A program made the translations under genes and the position numbers. Below the pieces are notes generated by a model. It saw only the letters and a program-made list of their open reading frames with translations. It had not been told where the DNA came from and ran no database searches. This document shows positions 37,538 to 46,941 of a stretch of 64,000 nucleotides of DNA, piece by piece. Within the stretch, counting starts at the first letter, position 1. Every line of letters begins with the position of its first letter. The DNA comes from CAVRUD01 sp963849635 (GTDB lineage: Bacteria; Chloroflexota; Chloroflexia; Thermomicrobiales; UBA6265), in NCBI GenBank assembly GCA_963849635.1, contig CAWKIA010000009.1, positions 21,481-85,480 on the forward strand, in the 5' to 3' direction.

Positions 37538-38290
37538 ATGCAGAACGAACCGACGCTGTACGACTGGCTGGGCGGGATGCCGGCCCTGGTCCGGATGACG
37601 AAGCGGTTCTATGGCTATTACGTTGTCAACGATCCGCTGCTGGAGCCGGTCTTCGCCGGGATGAACCCGAATCATCCCGAGCACGTCGCCACCTGGCTGG
37701 CCGAGGTCTTCGGTGGCCCGAAGACATACTCGGCCGATCACGGTGGCTACAACCACATGGTCCATCAGCACCTCAACCGGGGCCTGACCGAGCAGCAGCG
37801 GGCACGATGGGTGAGTTTGATGGGGCTTGCGGCCGACGACGCCGGACTGCCCACCGACCCCGAGTTCCGATCGGCCTTCATCTCCTATCTCGAATGGGGT
37901 TCCCGGCTGGCGCTCGCAAACTCACAGCCCGGCGCTGCCCCGCCGATGAACATGCCGGTCCCGCGCTGGGACTGGGGCACGGCCGGCCCTCCCGGCATTC
38001 GCCCAACCGGCAAGGATTCGCCCGCCAGTCCCGATCGAGACGAGACGAACGCGCTCCCCGGCGAGGATGACGCCCTCTCGTTCGAACGGCACATCCGACC
38101 GCTCTTCCGGCCGATGGACCGGCAATCGATGAAGTGGGCCTTCGACCTGTGGTCGCATACCGACGTCTCTGGTCACGCGCCCGGCATTCTGGCTCGTTTG
38201 CGGAATGGCTCGATGCCGTGCGACGTCGCCTGGCCGGCCGAGAAGGTGACCATCTTCCAGCGCTGGATCGACGCTGGCATGCCCGAGTAG
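37538..38290 (+). CDS. Group II truncated haemoglobin fused to a CxxCH-less cytochrome-like domain
   Basis: A 250-residue protein. Residues ~5-125 are a group II truncated globin: LYDWLGGMPALVRMTKRFYG, the E-helix HVATWLAEVFGGPKTY, the proximal-His region YNHMVHQHLNRGL and the family Trp in RARWVSLM. A Pro/Gly-rich linker (130-180) follows. The last ~70 residues (HIRPLFRPMDRQSM, FDLWSHTDVSGHA, NGSMPCDVAWPAEKV, FQRWIDAGMP) resemble the end of small c-type cytochromes but have no CxxCH. Truncated globins bind O2 or NO. The ATG has AAGGAAA upstream. It sits between two paralogous regulators, which suggests linked control. Confidence 0.82.
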   Translation: MQNEPTLYDWLGGMPALVRMTKRFYGYYVVNDPLLEPVFAGMNPNHPEHVATWLAEVFGGPKTYSADHGGYNHMVHQHLNRGLTEQQRARWVSLMGLAADDAGLPTDPEFRSAFISYLEWGSRLALANSQPGAAPPMNMPVPRWDWGTAGPPGIRPTGKDSPASPDRDETNALPGEDDALSFERHIRPLFRPMDRQSMKWAFDLWSHTDVSGHAPGILARLRNGSMPCDVAWPAEKVTIFQRWIDAGMPE

Positions 38291-38415
38291 GTTCTCAGCC
38301 CTGAGCCCCGTGTTGGGGGTGCACTGGACTCACCCAGTCGGGGATTTGACCCGCCGGGTATGCGAGTTCGTTGTGATTCGTCTCATGTGCAACACAAAAA
38401 CGTAGCGCGTTTCCT

Positions 38416-38444
38416 TTGACGTCCGGTTCTTGTCACGTCATCAT
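38416..38444 (+). promoter_or_regulatory. Promoter-like block shared by the two ATPase-LuxR genes, copy 2
   Basis: TTGACG (38416-38421), 17-bp spacer, CATCAT (38439-38444), with the same internal TGACG-N14-CGTCA dyad as copy 1. The longest open frame of the downstream gene would begin at the TTG inside this block, which argues against that start and for the GTG 58 bp downstream. Confidence 0.55.
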
Positions 38445-38502
38445 GTTCGTGATCTCACGCACTCCACGGACAGGCGATACCGACGTGCATCAGGACGCGG
38501 CC

Positions 38503-40884
38503 GTGTCTAGCAATCCCGTGGTTCAACGGGTTCCCACGGAGACGGTCAGGCCGCTTCCAGTTGGCGGTCGCTTCGCCGCCGTCAAGCTGCCAACCCCGAT
38601 GACGCGACTCGTCGGCAGGGAGGCCGCGCTCGACGCGCTTTTGGCACTTCTCCGCGATCCGGTCGTCCGCCTGCTGACCCTGACCGGGCCCGGCGGCGTC
38701 GGGAAGTCTCGTCTCGCGCTCGCGCTCGCCGCCGAGCTCACCGACGAATTCGCGAGCGGGGCCGCGTTTGTCGAACTGGCCGCCCTCGAGGACCCGTCGC
38801 TGTTGGCCGCAACCGTTCTGCGAGCCCTCCGGATCGAGGAACGAGGGGGACACCCGGCGGGCGAACTCTTGCGGCTCATTCTGTCCGACCGGGAGCTGCT
38901 GCTCGTCCTCGATAATCTGGAGCATCTGCTTCCCGCCGTACCATTGCTGACCGAACTTCTCACGACCTGCCCCCGCCTGCGTATCGTGGCAACGAGCCGC
39001 ATCCGCCTGCGCCTGCGCGGTGAACACGAAGTTCAAGTCTCGTCGCTGGGTCTGCCAGACCTCGCCGCCCTCCCATCCGTCTCAGAACTTCCATCCTTCG
39101 GCGCAATCCAACTCTGGTCAGATAGGGCGAGGGCCGCGAACCCGACGTTCACGGTCACCGCGGCGAATGCCGCGACCGTCGCGGCGATCTGCCACCGACT
39201 CGACGGGCTGCCTCTCGCGATCGAGCTTGCCGCGGCTCGGTCACATGCCCTCACGCCCGAAGCGATTTTGAGCCGGCTTGAGAGACGGCTGCCGCTCCTT
39301 ATCGACGGACCGCGAGATGTGCCGCTCCGTCACCAGACAATGCATGCGGCGATTGCCTGGAGCTACGATCTGCTCGACCCGCCGGAACAGCGATTGTTCC
39401 GCCGGCTTTCGGTGTTCGTCGGTGGCTTCTCACTAGAAGCGGCACAAGCCATCGGAATGGGCGACTCAGATACTGCCGGGATCGATCTTCTCAGTTCGCT
39501 CGCGGGGAAGAGCCTGATCCGTCCCGTCGCGTCGGTCGGCGAGCCGCGTTATGACATGCTCGAAACCATTCGCGAGTTCGGATGGGAGCAGCTCGCGGCC
39601 AGTGGGGAGGAGATGGACGCGCGCGACACCCAAGCAATGTGGTATCTGGCGCTCGCCGAACGCGCCGAACCCGAGCTCAGTGGCCCGCACCAGTCGGAGT
39701 GGTACGACAGGCTGGACTCCGAGCTTAGCAACCTCCACGCGGCTTTTGCTCACCTCCGGGGGCGCGGAAAGTTTGATGCAGCACTGCGTCTGGCCAAAGG
39801 CGCCGAGTGGTTTCTAACGTCTCGCGGCCACTTCCACGAAGCAGACGATATGTTCGAAGCATTGCTGGAGATGGCCGGGAACGAGATCGAACCGGCAGTG
39901 TTGGCAATGGCATATACTTTTTGCGCCAACTCAGCCCACTGGCTCAACGATCTCGACCGCGCTGCATCACGGTACGAGCGAGCGCTCGAATTATATCGAG
40001 CACTTGAGGACCATCGCGGTCTTGCGATCACACTTCGGGGGGTGGGCAGTCTCGCCATCGATCGAAACGATCTGAACTCCGCGGCGGCGGCACTCGAAGA
40101 AGGCCTCATCCACGCCTCAGCTTCAAATTCCGACTGGCACCTCGCAGGAGTGATACATCTGCTTGGCGTGGTCGCCCTTGCGCACGATGATCTCGACCTG
40201 GCGATCACCCGGCAGGAGGAAGCGCTAGCGATCTGGCGGCAGCTCGGCGACACTGGATATGTAAGCGCCGCCCTGGCGTATCTTGGACTGACATTGCTTA
40301 GCGCCGGTGACGTCGAAGGTGGACGCAGTGCGTACACGGAAGTGCTCGACCTCGCCGTCGAGAGTCGCGACCATTTAAATCTCGCCCGAACGTTCGAAGG
40401 CTGCGCCGGGTTAGCGGTCGCAATGAGTGCGCCAGAACGTGCTTCACGTCTTCTTGGAGCCGCCGAAGCCTTGCGGCGCAGTATGGGGATACCGCGCCGT
40501 CCTCCGACGCAAGTCGCGGTTGACCGTGTCGAGGCGCAGGTGCGTCAGGTACTCGGCACTGAAGTCGATACGGCCGCGCATGCGTCTGGCCAGTCATTGG
40601 CATTGAGTGACGCGATTGCCGAAGCGCACGCAGCACTGCTCACAGCCTCAGCAGATGCCACGAATATGTCAACCGATCCAGCGGTTGAACAGTTCGGTCT
40701 TTCCGGCCGCGAGCGTGAGGTCCTGCGCCTGCTCGCCGACGGGGCATCCGATCAGGAGATTGCCTCCCGGCTGTTCATCTCCCGCTATACCGCCTCCAAT
40801 CACGTCCACTCCATCCTGACCAAACTCGGGGTCAGCAGCCGCGCCGCCGCGGCCGCACTCGCCGTCCGACGCGGCCTGGTCTGA
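38503..40884 (+). CDS. LuxR-family regulator with NB-ARC-like ATPase and TPR region (second paralogue)
   Basis: About 793 residues with the same plan as the gene at 34961. Walker A is TLTGPGGVGKSRLALALAA, Walker B LLVLDNLEHLL, then TSRIRLRLRGE; TPR-like helices (LAITLRGVGSLAIDRNDLNS, EEALAIWRQLGDTGYVSAAL) fill the middle. The C-terminal LuxR helix-turn-helix reads LSGREREVLRLLADGASDQE and SRYTASNHVHSILTKLG. The start is set at the GTG at 38503 because the promoter-like block matches that of the paralogue with nearly the same offset. TTG 38416 and ATG 38443 overlap that block. The inserted globin gene separates the paralogues. Confidence 0.87.
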   Translation: MSSNPVVQRVPTETVRPLPVGGRFAAVKLPTPMTRLVGREAALDALLALLRDPVVRLLTLTGPGGVGKSRLALALAAELTDEFASGAAFVELAALEDPSLLAATVLRALRIEERGGHPAGELLRLILSDRELLLVLDNLEHLLPAVPLLTELLTTCPRLRIVATSRIRLRLRGEHEVQVSSLGLPDLAALPSVSELPSFGAIQLWSDRARAANPTFTVTAANAATVAAICHRLDGLPLAIELAAARSHALTPEAILSRLERRLPLLIDGPRDVPLRHQTMHAAIAWSYDLLDPPEQRLFRRLSVFVGGFSLEAAQAIGMGDSDTAGIDLLSSLAGKSLIRPVASVGEPRYDMLETIREFGWEQLAASGEEMDARDTQAMWYLALAERAEPELSGPHQSEWYDRLDSELSNLHAAFAHLRGRGKFDAALRLAKGAEWFLTSRGHFHEADDMFEALLEMAGNEIEPAVLAMAYTFCANSAHWLNDLDRAASRYERALELYRALEDHRGLAITLRGVGSLAIDRNDLNSAAAALEEGLIHASASNSDWHLAGVIHLLGVVALAHDDLDLAITRQEEALAIWRQLGDTGYVSAALAYLGLTLLSAGDVEGGRSAYTEVLDLAVESRDHLNLARTFEGCAGLAVAMSAPERASRLLGAAEALRRSMGIPRRPPTQVAVDRVEAQVRQVLGTEVDTAAHASGQSLALSDAIAEAHAALLTASADATNMSTDPAVEQFGLSGREREVLRLLADGASDQEIASRLFISRYTASNHVHSILTKLGVSSRAAAAALAVRRGLV

Positions 40885-41138
40885 TCGGACTCCGTCTGCA
40901 AGATCACCCAAACCTCTCTTCCCACGACCGGCGGAATGAAGAGTTCTCTCTATTTACCCGTTCGGGCCCCATCCCTAGGATTGACTGAGCGTCGGCTCGC
41001 TCAACGTGAACAGCGCGAACAAGGAAATCTGCCCCGGTCAGCCCACGACCGTAGGGCGGACGATTCGTGTTGCTGCGCGATCGACGAGTCGTCTTGCGTT
41101 GTGCCAGCGAGATCATTAACGCTGGCAGGGGGCCATCA

Positions 41139-42583
41139 ATGGACGGACTTCGCTTCGACGACCTGACTCGCGGGCTCGCCCGGGGCCTTACGCGCCGCCG
41201 GCTGCTTGGCGCGGCCGCGGCGCTGCTCGGTGGCGCCTTGGCTGGCAGCGCTGCCGCCCAGACGACCTGCCCGCCCGGGCAATTGCCCAATCGCAAGGGC
41301 GACTGCTCCTGTCCCGCGGGGACCGATCCCTGCCCAAATGGCTGCTTCGACCGCAGACGTGATCCAAACAACTGCGGCGCGTGCGGCAGGACGTGTACCG
41401 GCGGCACCTGTGTCAAAGGCGAGTGCCGCTGCCCGTCCGGCACGACGTTGTGCAACGGTGCTTGCGTCGCCTCGACCGTCTTCGCATCCGACCCAACGAA
41501 TTGCGGCACGTGCGGAAACGCCTGTCCGGCCGCTCCCAACGCATGCTTGACCGCAACCTGCGTCAACGGTTCCTGCGAATTTGCCGCGGTCAACGAGAGC
41601 GGCTCCTGCGACGACGGCGATGCGTGCACGACCGGGGACATCTGTACCAACGGGGTATGCGCCGGCACGCCAGCGGTCTGCCAGCCGTGTAAGGCGTGTG
41701 CTGGCGGATCTTGCCAACCGATCGAGTTCGACCCTGACTGCCCGACTGGCTGCTGCAATGGCGTTTGCTGCACAGCAGACGAGGCGTGCATCAGCGGCGT
41801 GTGCACACCGACGTGCATACCGGTCCAGAGCGTTTGTAATCCGACGGCGCCGACCTGCTGTCAGAGCACGCCGACCGAATGCAGCGTCGAAGCGAATTGC
41901 ACGACGACGCAGGGTGAAGCCCGGTGTTGCCGACCTGTCGGCCAGGCATGTTCCAACCGCTGCGACTGCTGTGGCAATGCTGACTGCACCAACGGAGTTT
42001 GCGGTCTTGCCGATGGTCAGCAGTGCATTAGAGTCGTCGGAATGCGCAAGCGGCGACTGCTGCAGCGGGATCTGCCGAAATCTGTTCTCCAACGATATCA
42101 ACAACTGCGGGTTGTGCGGCAAAGTCTGCAACACCTCGTGGGAAGATCCCAATGACACGCTGTTTTGCGACACTGGCGTCTGCAGGTCAACGTGCAATCC
42201 GGGATTCAACACCCGATGCAACAACATTTGCACGAATACACAGGGGCGACGCGACCAACTGCGGCGCATGTGGCCACATCTGTGGAACCGGGGAGAGTTG
42301 CTGCAGCGGCGTTTGCGTCAACCGCAATATCGACGAGAACAACTGCGGAGCTTGCGGCACGGTTTGCGCGACTGGCCAGACCTGTTGCAACGGCATATGT
42401 ACATTCCTCTCCAGCGATTTCAACAACTGCGGAACGTGCGGGCTCAGCTGCGCGCTCGGCGACTTTACCGACTGCTGCGACGGCGTCTGTGCGAACACCA
42501 ACAGTAACGCTGCGATGTGCGGTCACAGTTGCTTGCCATGTCTGTCCGGGTTCGATTGTATCAATGGCCAGTGCGTGGACTGA
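41139..42583 (+). CDS. Tat-exported cysteine-rich repeat protein (Stig1-like), two frameshifts
   Basis: About 480 residues over three frames. The N-terminus is a twin-arginine signal (GLTRRRLLGAAAALLGGALA) cleaved near SAAAQ. The rest is built from cysteine-rich modules of the form NCGxCGxxC and CCxGxC, for example NNCGACGRTCTGG, TNCGTCGNACPA, NNCGLCGKVCNT and NCGTCGLSCALGD, as in Stig1-like or EGF-like repeat proteins. The frame slips near 42028-42040 and at GGGG 42243-42246, where one extra G fits; both sides keep the same repeats. No catalytic domain is seen, so a surface structural or adhesive role is a guess. Long antisense frames here are mirrors of the Cys codons. Confidence 0.8.
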
Positions 42584-42614
42584 ATCCACGAAAAGCTCGC
42601 TGAGGGGATCACTA

Positions 42615-42645
42615 GCGCGGGGCCGATTACCATCCGGCCCCGCGC
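42615..42645 (+). terminator. GC-rich hairpin after the Cys-rich gene
   Basis: GCGCGGGGCCG-ATTACCATC-CGGCCCCGCGC is a perfect 11-bp stem with a 9-nt loop, 32 bp after the stop. No T-tract follows, so it may be a rho-assisted or T-less terminator. Confidence 0.45.
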
Positions 42646-42855
42646 GTCCCACCTGACCGCCCAATGGGCGTCATCGATACCCCGTCGTCAAACAGACATA
42701 ATGCCGATCGTGCTATACTTCACGAATGGAAGCGGCCCGTGCCCTCCCCTGGGGCTCGGGTCGAATCGTGTTTCCGACCGCCGGGATTCGCGTTCCACGA
42801 TCGAGCAATCACGAGGGCCGTTGGCGGGCGGGCATCCACAAGAGAGTCAACAACC

Positions 42856-44706
42856 GTGTCCATCGCCACCCCATCCACTGCGACTCAACTTCGCAATATC
42901 GCCATCATCGCCCACGTCGATCACGGCAAGACGACCCTGGTCGATGGCATGCTCAAGCAGAGCAACATCTTTCGCGATCCGGACGCCGCCGGCGAATTGA
43001 TCATGGATGCCAACGCGCTCGAGCGCGAGCGCGGCATCACGATCCTGTCCAAGAACATGGCGATCTTCTACGCCGGGGTCAAGATCAATGTGATCGATAC
43101 CCCGGGCCACGCCGATTTCGGCGGCGAGGTTGAGCGGGTGCTCAACATGGCCGATGGCTGCCTGCTCCTGGTCGACGCGGTCGAAGGTCCGATGCCACAG
43201 ACCCGGACCGTCCTCGCCAGGGCGCTGGAGCTCGGCCTGCGACCGATCGTGGTGGTCAACAAGGTGGACCGGACGAACGCCCGCTGCGAAGAGGTTGTCT
43301 CTCTGACTCAGGACCTCTTCCTGGAACTGGCAACCGAGCCTGAGCAGTTGGACTTCCCGGTTGTGTACGCGATCGCTCGCGAGGGCCGTGCCGGGTTCTC
43401 ACCCGACTCCCTTGCCGCCGACCTGCGCCCGCTACTTGACACAATTCTCGAGACGATCCCATCCCCAGACGCAGACTTTGACGGCCCAGCCCAGATGCTG
43501 GTTGCCTCGCTCGACTACGACCTGCACCGGGGCCGGATCGCGATCGGCCGCATTCAGCGTGGCCGGATCCGGTCTGGCGAGCGCCTGCTGCACGTCGTTC
43601 CCGGCGAAGGGCAGACGGGGGGGCGGGTTACCACCCTCTCGATCTTTGACGGGCTGGGACGGCGCGAAGTCGATGAGGCCAGTGCCGGCGACATCGTCGC
43701 CATTGCCGGTTTCGCCGACGCCAAGATCGGCGCAACGTTGACCGATCCCGAGGTGCCCGAAGCCCTCCCCGCGATTGCGGTCGAAGAGCCGACGCTCAAG
43801 CTGACCTTCGGTGTGAACACGTCGCCATTCGCCGGGCGTGAGGGGCAATACTCCACCTCTCGCCAGCTTGGCGATCGCCTCAGTCGCGAACTCGAGACCA
43901 ACCTGTCGCTCCGCGTCGAGCCGACTGACCAGCCCGATGTCTTCGCCGTGTCCGGCCGCGGTGAGCTGCATCTCTCGGTGCTGATCGAAACGATGCGCCG
44001 CGAAGGCTATGAATTCCAGGTCTCGCGGCCGGAGGTTATCACCCGCGAGATCGACGGCCAGACGCAAGAGCCAGTCGAGCAGCTCACGATCGACACGGGC
44101 GAAGCCTACGTCGGCACGGTCAGCGAACTGGTCGGCTCGCGCCGGGCCAGGATGCTCGACATGGTCAACGACGGCCGTGGCAGCGTCCGGCTGGAGTTCG
44201 CCATCCCGACGCGGGGACTGATCGGCCTGCGCAACGCCTTCCTGACCGCGACCAAAGGCAACGGCGTGATGGGCTCCCGCCTGATCGGCTACGAGCCAAT
44301 GGCCGGCCCGATCGTCTCAAACCGGACGGGTGCGCTGGTCGCGTCCGAGTCGGGAACGTCCCTGTCGCACGGCCTCGCCAATGCGCAGGAGCGCGGCGTC
44401 ACCTTCATCGAGCCTCAGACCGATGTCTACGAGGGGATGGTCGTCGGGCAGCAGCCCCGCCCCGGCGATCTGCCGGTGAATGTCTGCCGGGCCAAGAAGC
44501 TGACCAACATCCGCAGTAGCACCTCGGATATCGCCATTCGCCTGACCCCGGCGGTCATCCTGAGCCTGGAGCAGTCGCTGGACTTCCTCGCCGACGACGA
44601 ACTGCTCGAAGTGACGCCGAAGGGGTGGCGGCTGCGCAAGCGCCTGCTGTACCACGATGACCGGATGAAGGCGAAGAAGAACGCGTCCCAGCAGTCCGGC
44701 CAGTAG
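42856..44706 (+). CDS. typA: Translational GTPase TypA/BipA
   Basis: A 616-residue ribosome-associated GTPase that aids 50S assembly and stress adaptation. G motifs: IIAHVDHGKTTLVDGML (G1), GITILSKN (G2), VIDTPGHADFGGEVERV (G3), VVVNKVDR (G4). The EF-G-like domains and the TypA-specific C-terminal region follow: PTRGLIGLRNAFLTATKG, then the SLSHGLANAQERG and LEVTPKGWRLRK segments. The GTG at 42856 gives the family N-terminus; the open frame upstream to 42664 has no matching sequence. Fully intact and isolated on the plus strand. Confidence 0.96.
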   Translation: MSIATPSTATQLRNIAIIAHVDHGKTTLVDGMLKQSNIFRDPDAAGELIMDANALERERGITILSKNMAIFYAGVKINVIDTPGHADFGGEVERVLNMADGCLLLVDAVEGPMPQTRTVLARALELGLRPIVVVNKVDRTNARCEEVVSLTQDLFLELATEPEQLDFPVVYAIAREGRAGFSPDSLAADLRPLLDTILETIPSPDADFDGPAQMLVASLDYDLHRGRIAIGRIQRGRIRSGERLLHVVPGEGQTGGRVTTLSIFDGLGRREVDEASAGDIVAIAGFADAKIGATLTDPEVPEALPAIAVEEPTLKLTFGVNTSPFAGREGQYSTSRQLGDRLSRELETNLSLRVEPTDQPDVFAVSGRGELHLSVLIETMRREGYEFQVSRPEVITREIDGQTQEPVEQLTIDTGEAYVGTVSELVGSRRARMLDMVNDGRGSVRLEFAIPTRGLIGLRNAFLTATKGNGVMGSRLIGYEPMAGPIVSNRTGALVASESGTSLSHGLANAQERGVTFIEPQTDVYEGMVVGQQPRPGDLPVNVCRAKKLTNIRSSTSDIAIRLTPAVILSLEQSLDFLADDELLEVTPKGWRLRKRLLYHDDRMKAKKNASQQSGQ

Positions 44707-44757
44707 CCGGCGTGCGACGAGACCAGGCAGATCGCCTGAAGATGGAATCTCCGGCCG

Positions 44758-45696
44758 GTGCGTAAGCCGGATGTCGATCTCGGCGCCCTGCGGGCACTCG
44801 TGGCCCGCGTCTACGGGCGGCGAGCCGTCGAGATCACGCGAACGAGTTCCGGTACCACAACCCAGATCTACCGCCTCCAGACACAGGAGGCGGTTCATTT
44901 TCTTCGAGTAGCGGAAGACCAATCTGACCGGTATGGCGTCGAGGTGCTCGTCCACGAGCGGCTGCTTGCCCTAGGCGTTCGCGTACCCGGCATCGTCTAC
45001 TACGAGCCGTTCGATCCGGCGCTCGACCGGTCGATTCTGATCACGACCGAGATTCCCGGGCAACCGATTTCAGAATTCAGAGGCGCTGGAGGCCCGCAAG
45101 CCACGCTCCGTGCGGCCGGCCGGGATCTTGCGCTGATCAATTCGATCCCCGTCAACGGGTTCGGGTTCGTCGAGCGCTCAGGCCCGTTCCCGACCGGCCT
45201 GTCCGCCGGCTTTCTCGATGCGCCCGCGTTTATTGACCACGACCTGGAAACCGATCTCTCCGCACTGCGGTCTGAGATCCCCCAAGCGGTCCTGGACGAA
45301 GTAACGTCCGCGGTGCAATCATGGAGAGGGCGAATGTTCGGTCAACCGGGTCGGCTGGCTCACGGGGACTTCGACGGAACCCACATCTACGTCGACGGGG
45401 CTGGCTACTCGGGAATCATCGATTTTGGTGAGATTCGTGGAGCGGATCCACTCTACGACCTCGGGCACTTCGCGGTCCTTGCCGGCGAATCGCTCCGCGA
45501 TGACGCGCTCCAGCCGCTGTTGGCGGGCTACAGCGAGAGCTCCCCTCTCACCTCGGAAGACCTCTGCCGAATGTGGCTCTGGGCCGCGCTGATCGGCGTT
45601 CGATTCCTCGCTAGAACACGCGGGCGGTCGCCGGCCGCGCTGCGGGAACTCATCGCCGCCCGGATTGCTCAGGCGCTCCGCGAGCAGGCGCACTGA
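44758..45696 (+). CDS. Aminoglycoside-phosphotransferase-fold kinase-like protein
   Basis: A 312-residue APH-fold protein starting at GTG. Seen are TSSGTTTQIYRLQTQEAVHFL (nucleotide region), TEIPGQPISEF, the catalytic loop RLAHGDFDGTHIYVD and the metal site GIIDFGEIRGADPLYDLGHF. The Brenner motif HGDxxxxN has His where the metal-binding Asn normally lies (HGDFDGTH), a change that may alter or lower kinase activity. The substrate is unknown; homologues phosphorylate small alcohols, amino sugars or antibiotics. It follows typA by 51 bp. Confidence 0.78.
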   Translation: MRKPDVDLGALRALVARVYGRRAVEITRTSSGTTTQIYRLQTQEAVHFLRVAEDQSDRYGVEVLVHERLLALGVRVPGIVYYEPFDPALDRSILITTEIPGQPISEFRGAGGPQATLRAAGRDLALINSIPVNGFGFVERSGPFPTGLSAGFLDAPAFIDHDLETDLSALRSEIPQAVLDEVTSAVQSWRGRMFGQPGRLAHGDFDGTHIYVDGAGYSGIIDFGEIRGADPLYDLGHFAVLAGESLRDDALQPLLAGYSESSPLTSEDLCRMWLWAALIGVRFLARTRGRSPAALRELIAARIAQALREQAH

Positions 45697-45731
45697 TCGC
45701 GAACCTGTCCAGACACTGTCCTGCCATCGCC

Positions 45732-46626
45732 TCAGCGACGTTCCAGCCCCGCCACCGAGCCGTGAAGTGCGCATGCGGTCTCTGTCACCGGCAGAAACTC
45801 GTCCAGCCTGGTGGCACTCAATTCGAGGAAACGATCGACGACGATGGGGTCGAACTGGATGCCGCGATTGTCACGGATGTACTGAAGCGCCTCGGCCACG
45901 GGCCAGGCCGGTTTGTAAGGCCGCTCGTTCAGGAGAGCGTCAAACACATCGACAACGGTGATGATCCGTCCGGCCAACGGAATCTCTCCCCCGCCAGGCC
46001 ATTCGGGTAGCCGGATCCGTCCCAGCGCTCATGGTGCGAGAGGGCAATCTGCTCGGCCAATTGGAGCAGGACCGAATGGCCGTTGCTCAGAATCTCAGCG
46101 CCGATCGTCGTGTGCGCTTGCATCTCCAGGAACTCGCCGTCGGTCAGCTCGGTCGGCTTGAGCAGGATTCGGTCGGAGAGACCGATCTTGCCGAGATCGT
46201 GGAGGGGCGCGGCGCGGCCGATCAAGTCGGCTTCGTCCTCGGGCAGTCCGACGGCGAGGGCAAGGACCCGGGCACCCCGGGCAACCCGCCGCGTGTGCTC
46301 ACCGGTGTGATCGTCAAGATACTCCGCCGCCCGGGCCAGACGATCGAGGATCTCCTGCCGGGCTTCGACGAGCTCCTTGGTGCGCTCCCTGACACGATCT
46401 TCGAGTTCCCGATTTTGCGCTTCCAGCCGCCGGTAGAGCATCCGGGTCTCGAGCAAGTTGTGGATCCTCAGCTTGACCTCGGTGATATCGAACGGCTTGG
46501 TGAGGAAATCCTTCGCCCCGAGCGAGAGCGCTCGCGCTCGAGGGCTGTGCTGACGCGTCGGAGCAGGGTCAACTCCTTGACCAGCCGCTCCTGGGTCGCA
46601 CCGGCTCTGGCTTCGGGATCCGTCAT
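45732..46626 (-). CDS. HD-GYP cyclic-di-GMP phosphodiesterase-type protein with truncated receiver, two frameshifts
   Basis: The central frame has HTGEHTRRVARGARVLAL, the HD motif APLHDLGKIGLSDRIL and the GYP motif HHERWDGSGYPNGLAGE. The C-terminal portion (AGRIITVVDVFDALLNERPY) is in a second frame after a C5 run at 45988-45992. Upstream, LGAKDFLTKPFDITEVKLRI is the last third of a response-regulator receiver, followed by a coiled coil (LEAQNRELEDRVRERTKEL). Before it only a helical segment (TQERLVKELTLLRR) is seen, in a third frame. The receiver's phospho-Asp and earlier strands are absent. The start at 46626 is tentative. HD-GYP enzymes degrade c-di-GMP. Confidence 0.72.
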
Positions 46627-46941
46627 TTCGCGCTGCGCGCTTTGACGGTCGTGACGGCGATGCCGAAGAAGCATCTTCCCCAATCGCCTCTCACTGCTGA
46701 GCACATAGACGTTTTCATGACTGATGGTACACCTGGCTATCCATAGGACCTATTGGAACCTTTCTCCCGAATACCGCCTCGAACGCGACTAGCAACGACG
46801 CGCATTTCCAGTCGCAAGGTGTGCCCAACGCGAATGAGACTCCGCCGTATAGTGATCACATCGGGCTACCTCACACGATGCCCAGGACGGAGGACAAGAA
46901 TTCTGTTGAATTGCACTGGTAGCGACATTCACGGCGACCGA
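46627..46941. other. Divergent intergenic region, no feature recognised
   Basis: Separates the HD-GYP gene from copCD and should hold both promoters. No clear hexamers or dyads stood out by eye. An open minus-strand frame continues to 46704, but its translation (RRHDRQSAQRE) shows no receiver sequence. Confidence 0.4.

Noticed and set aside
40904..42269. Two long minus-strand ORFs opposite the Cys-rich gene
   Set aside because: They arise from the complement of repeated Cys/Gly codons (many Ala/Gln/Pro) and break where the real frame is simple; the Tat signal and repeats support the plus strand.
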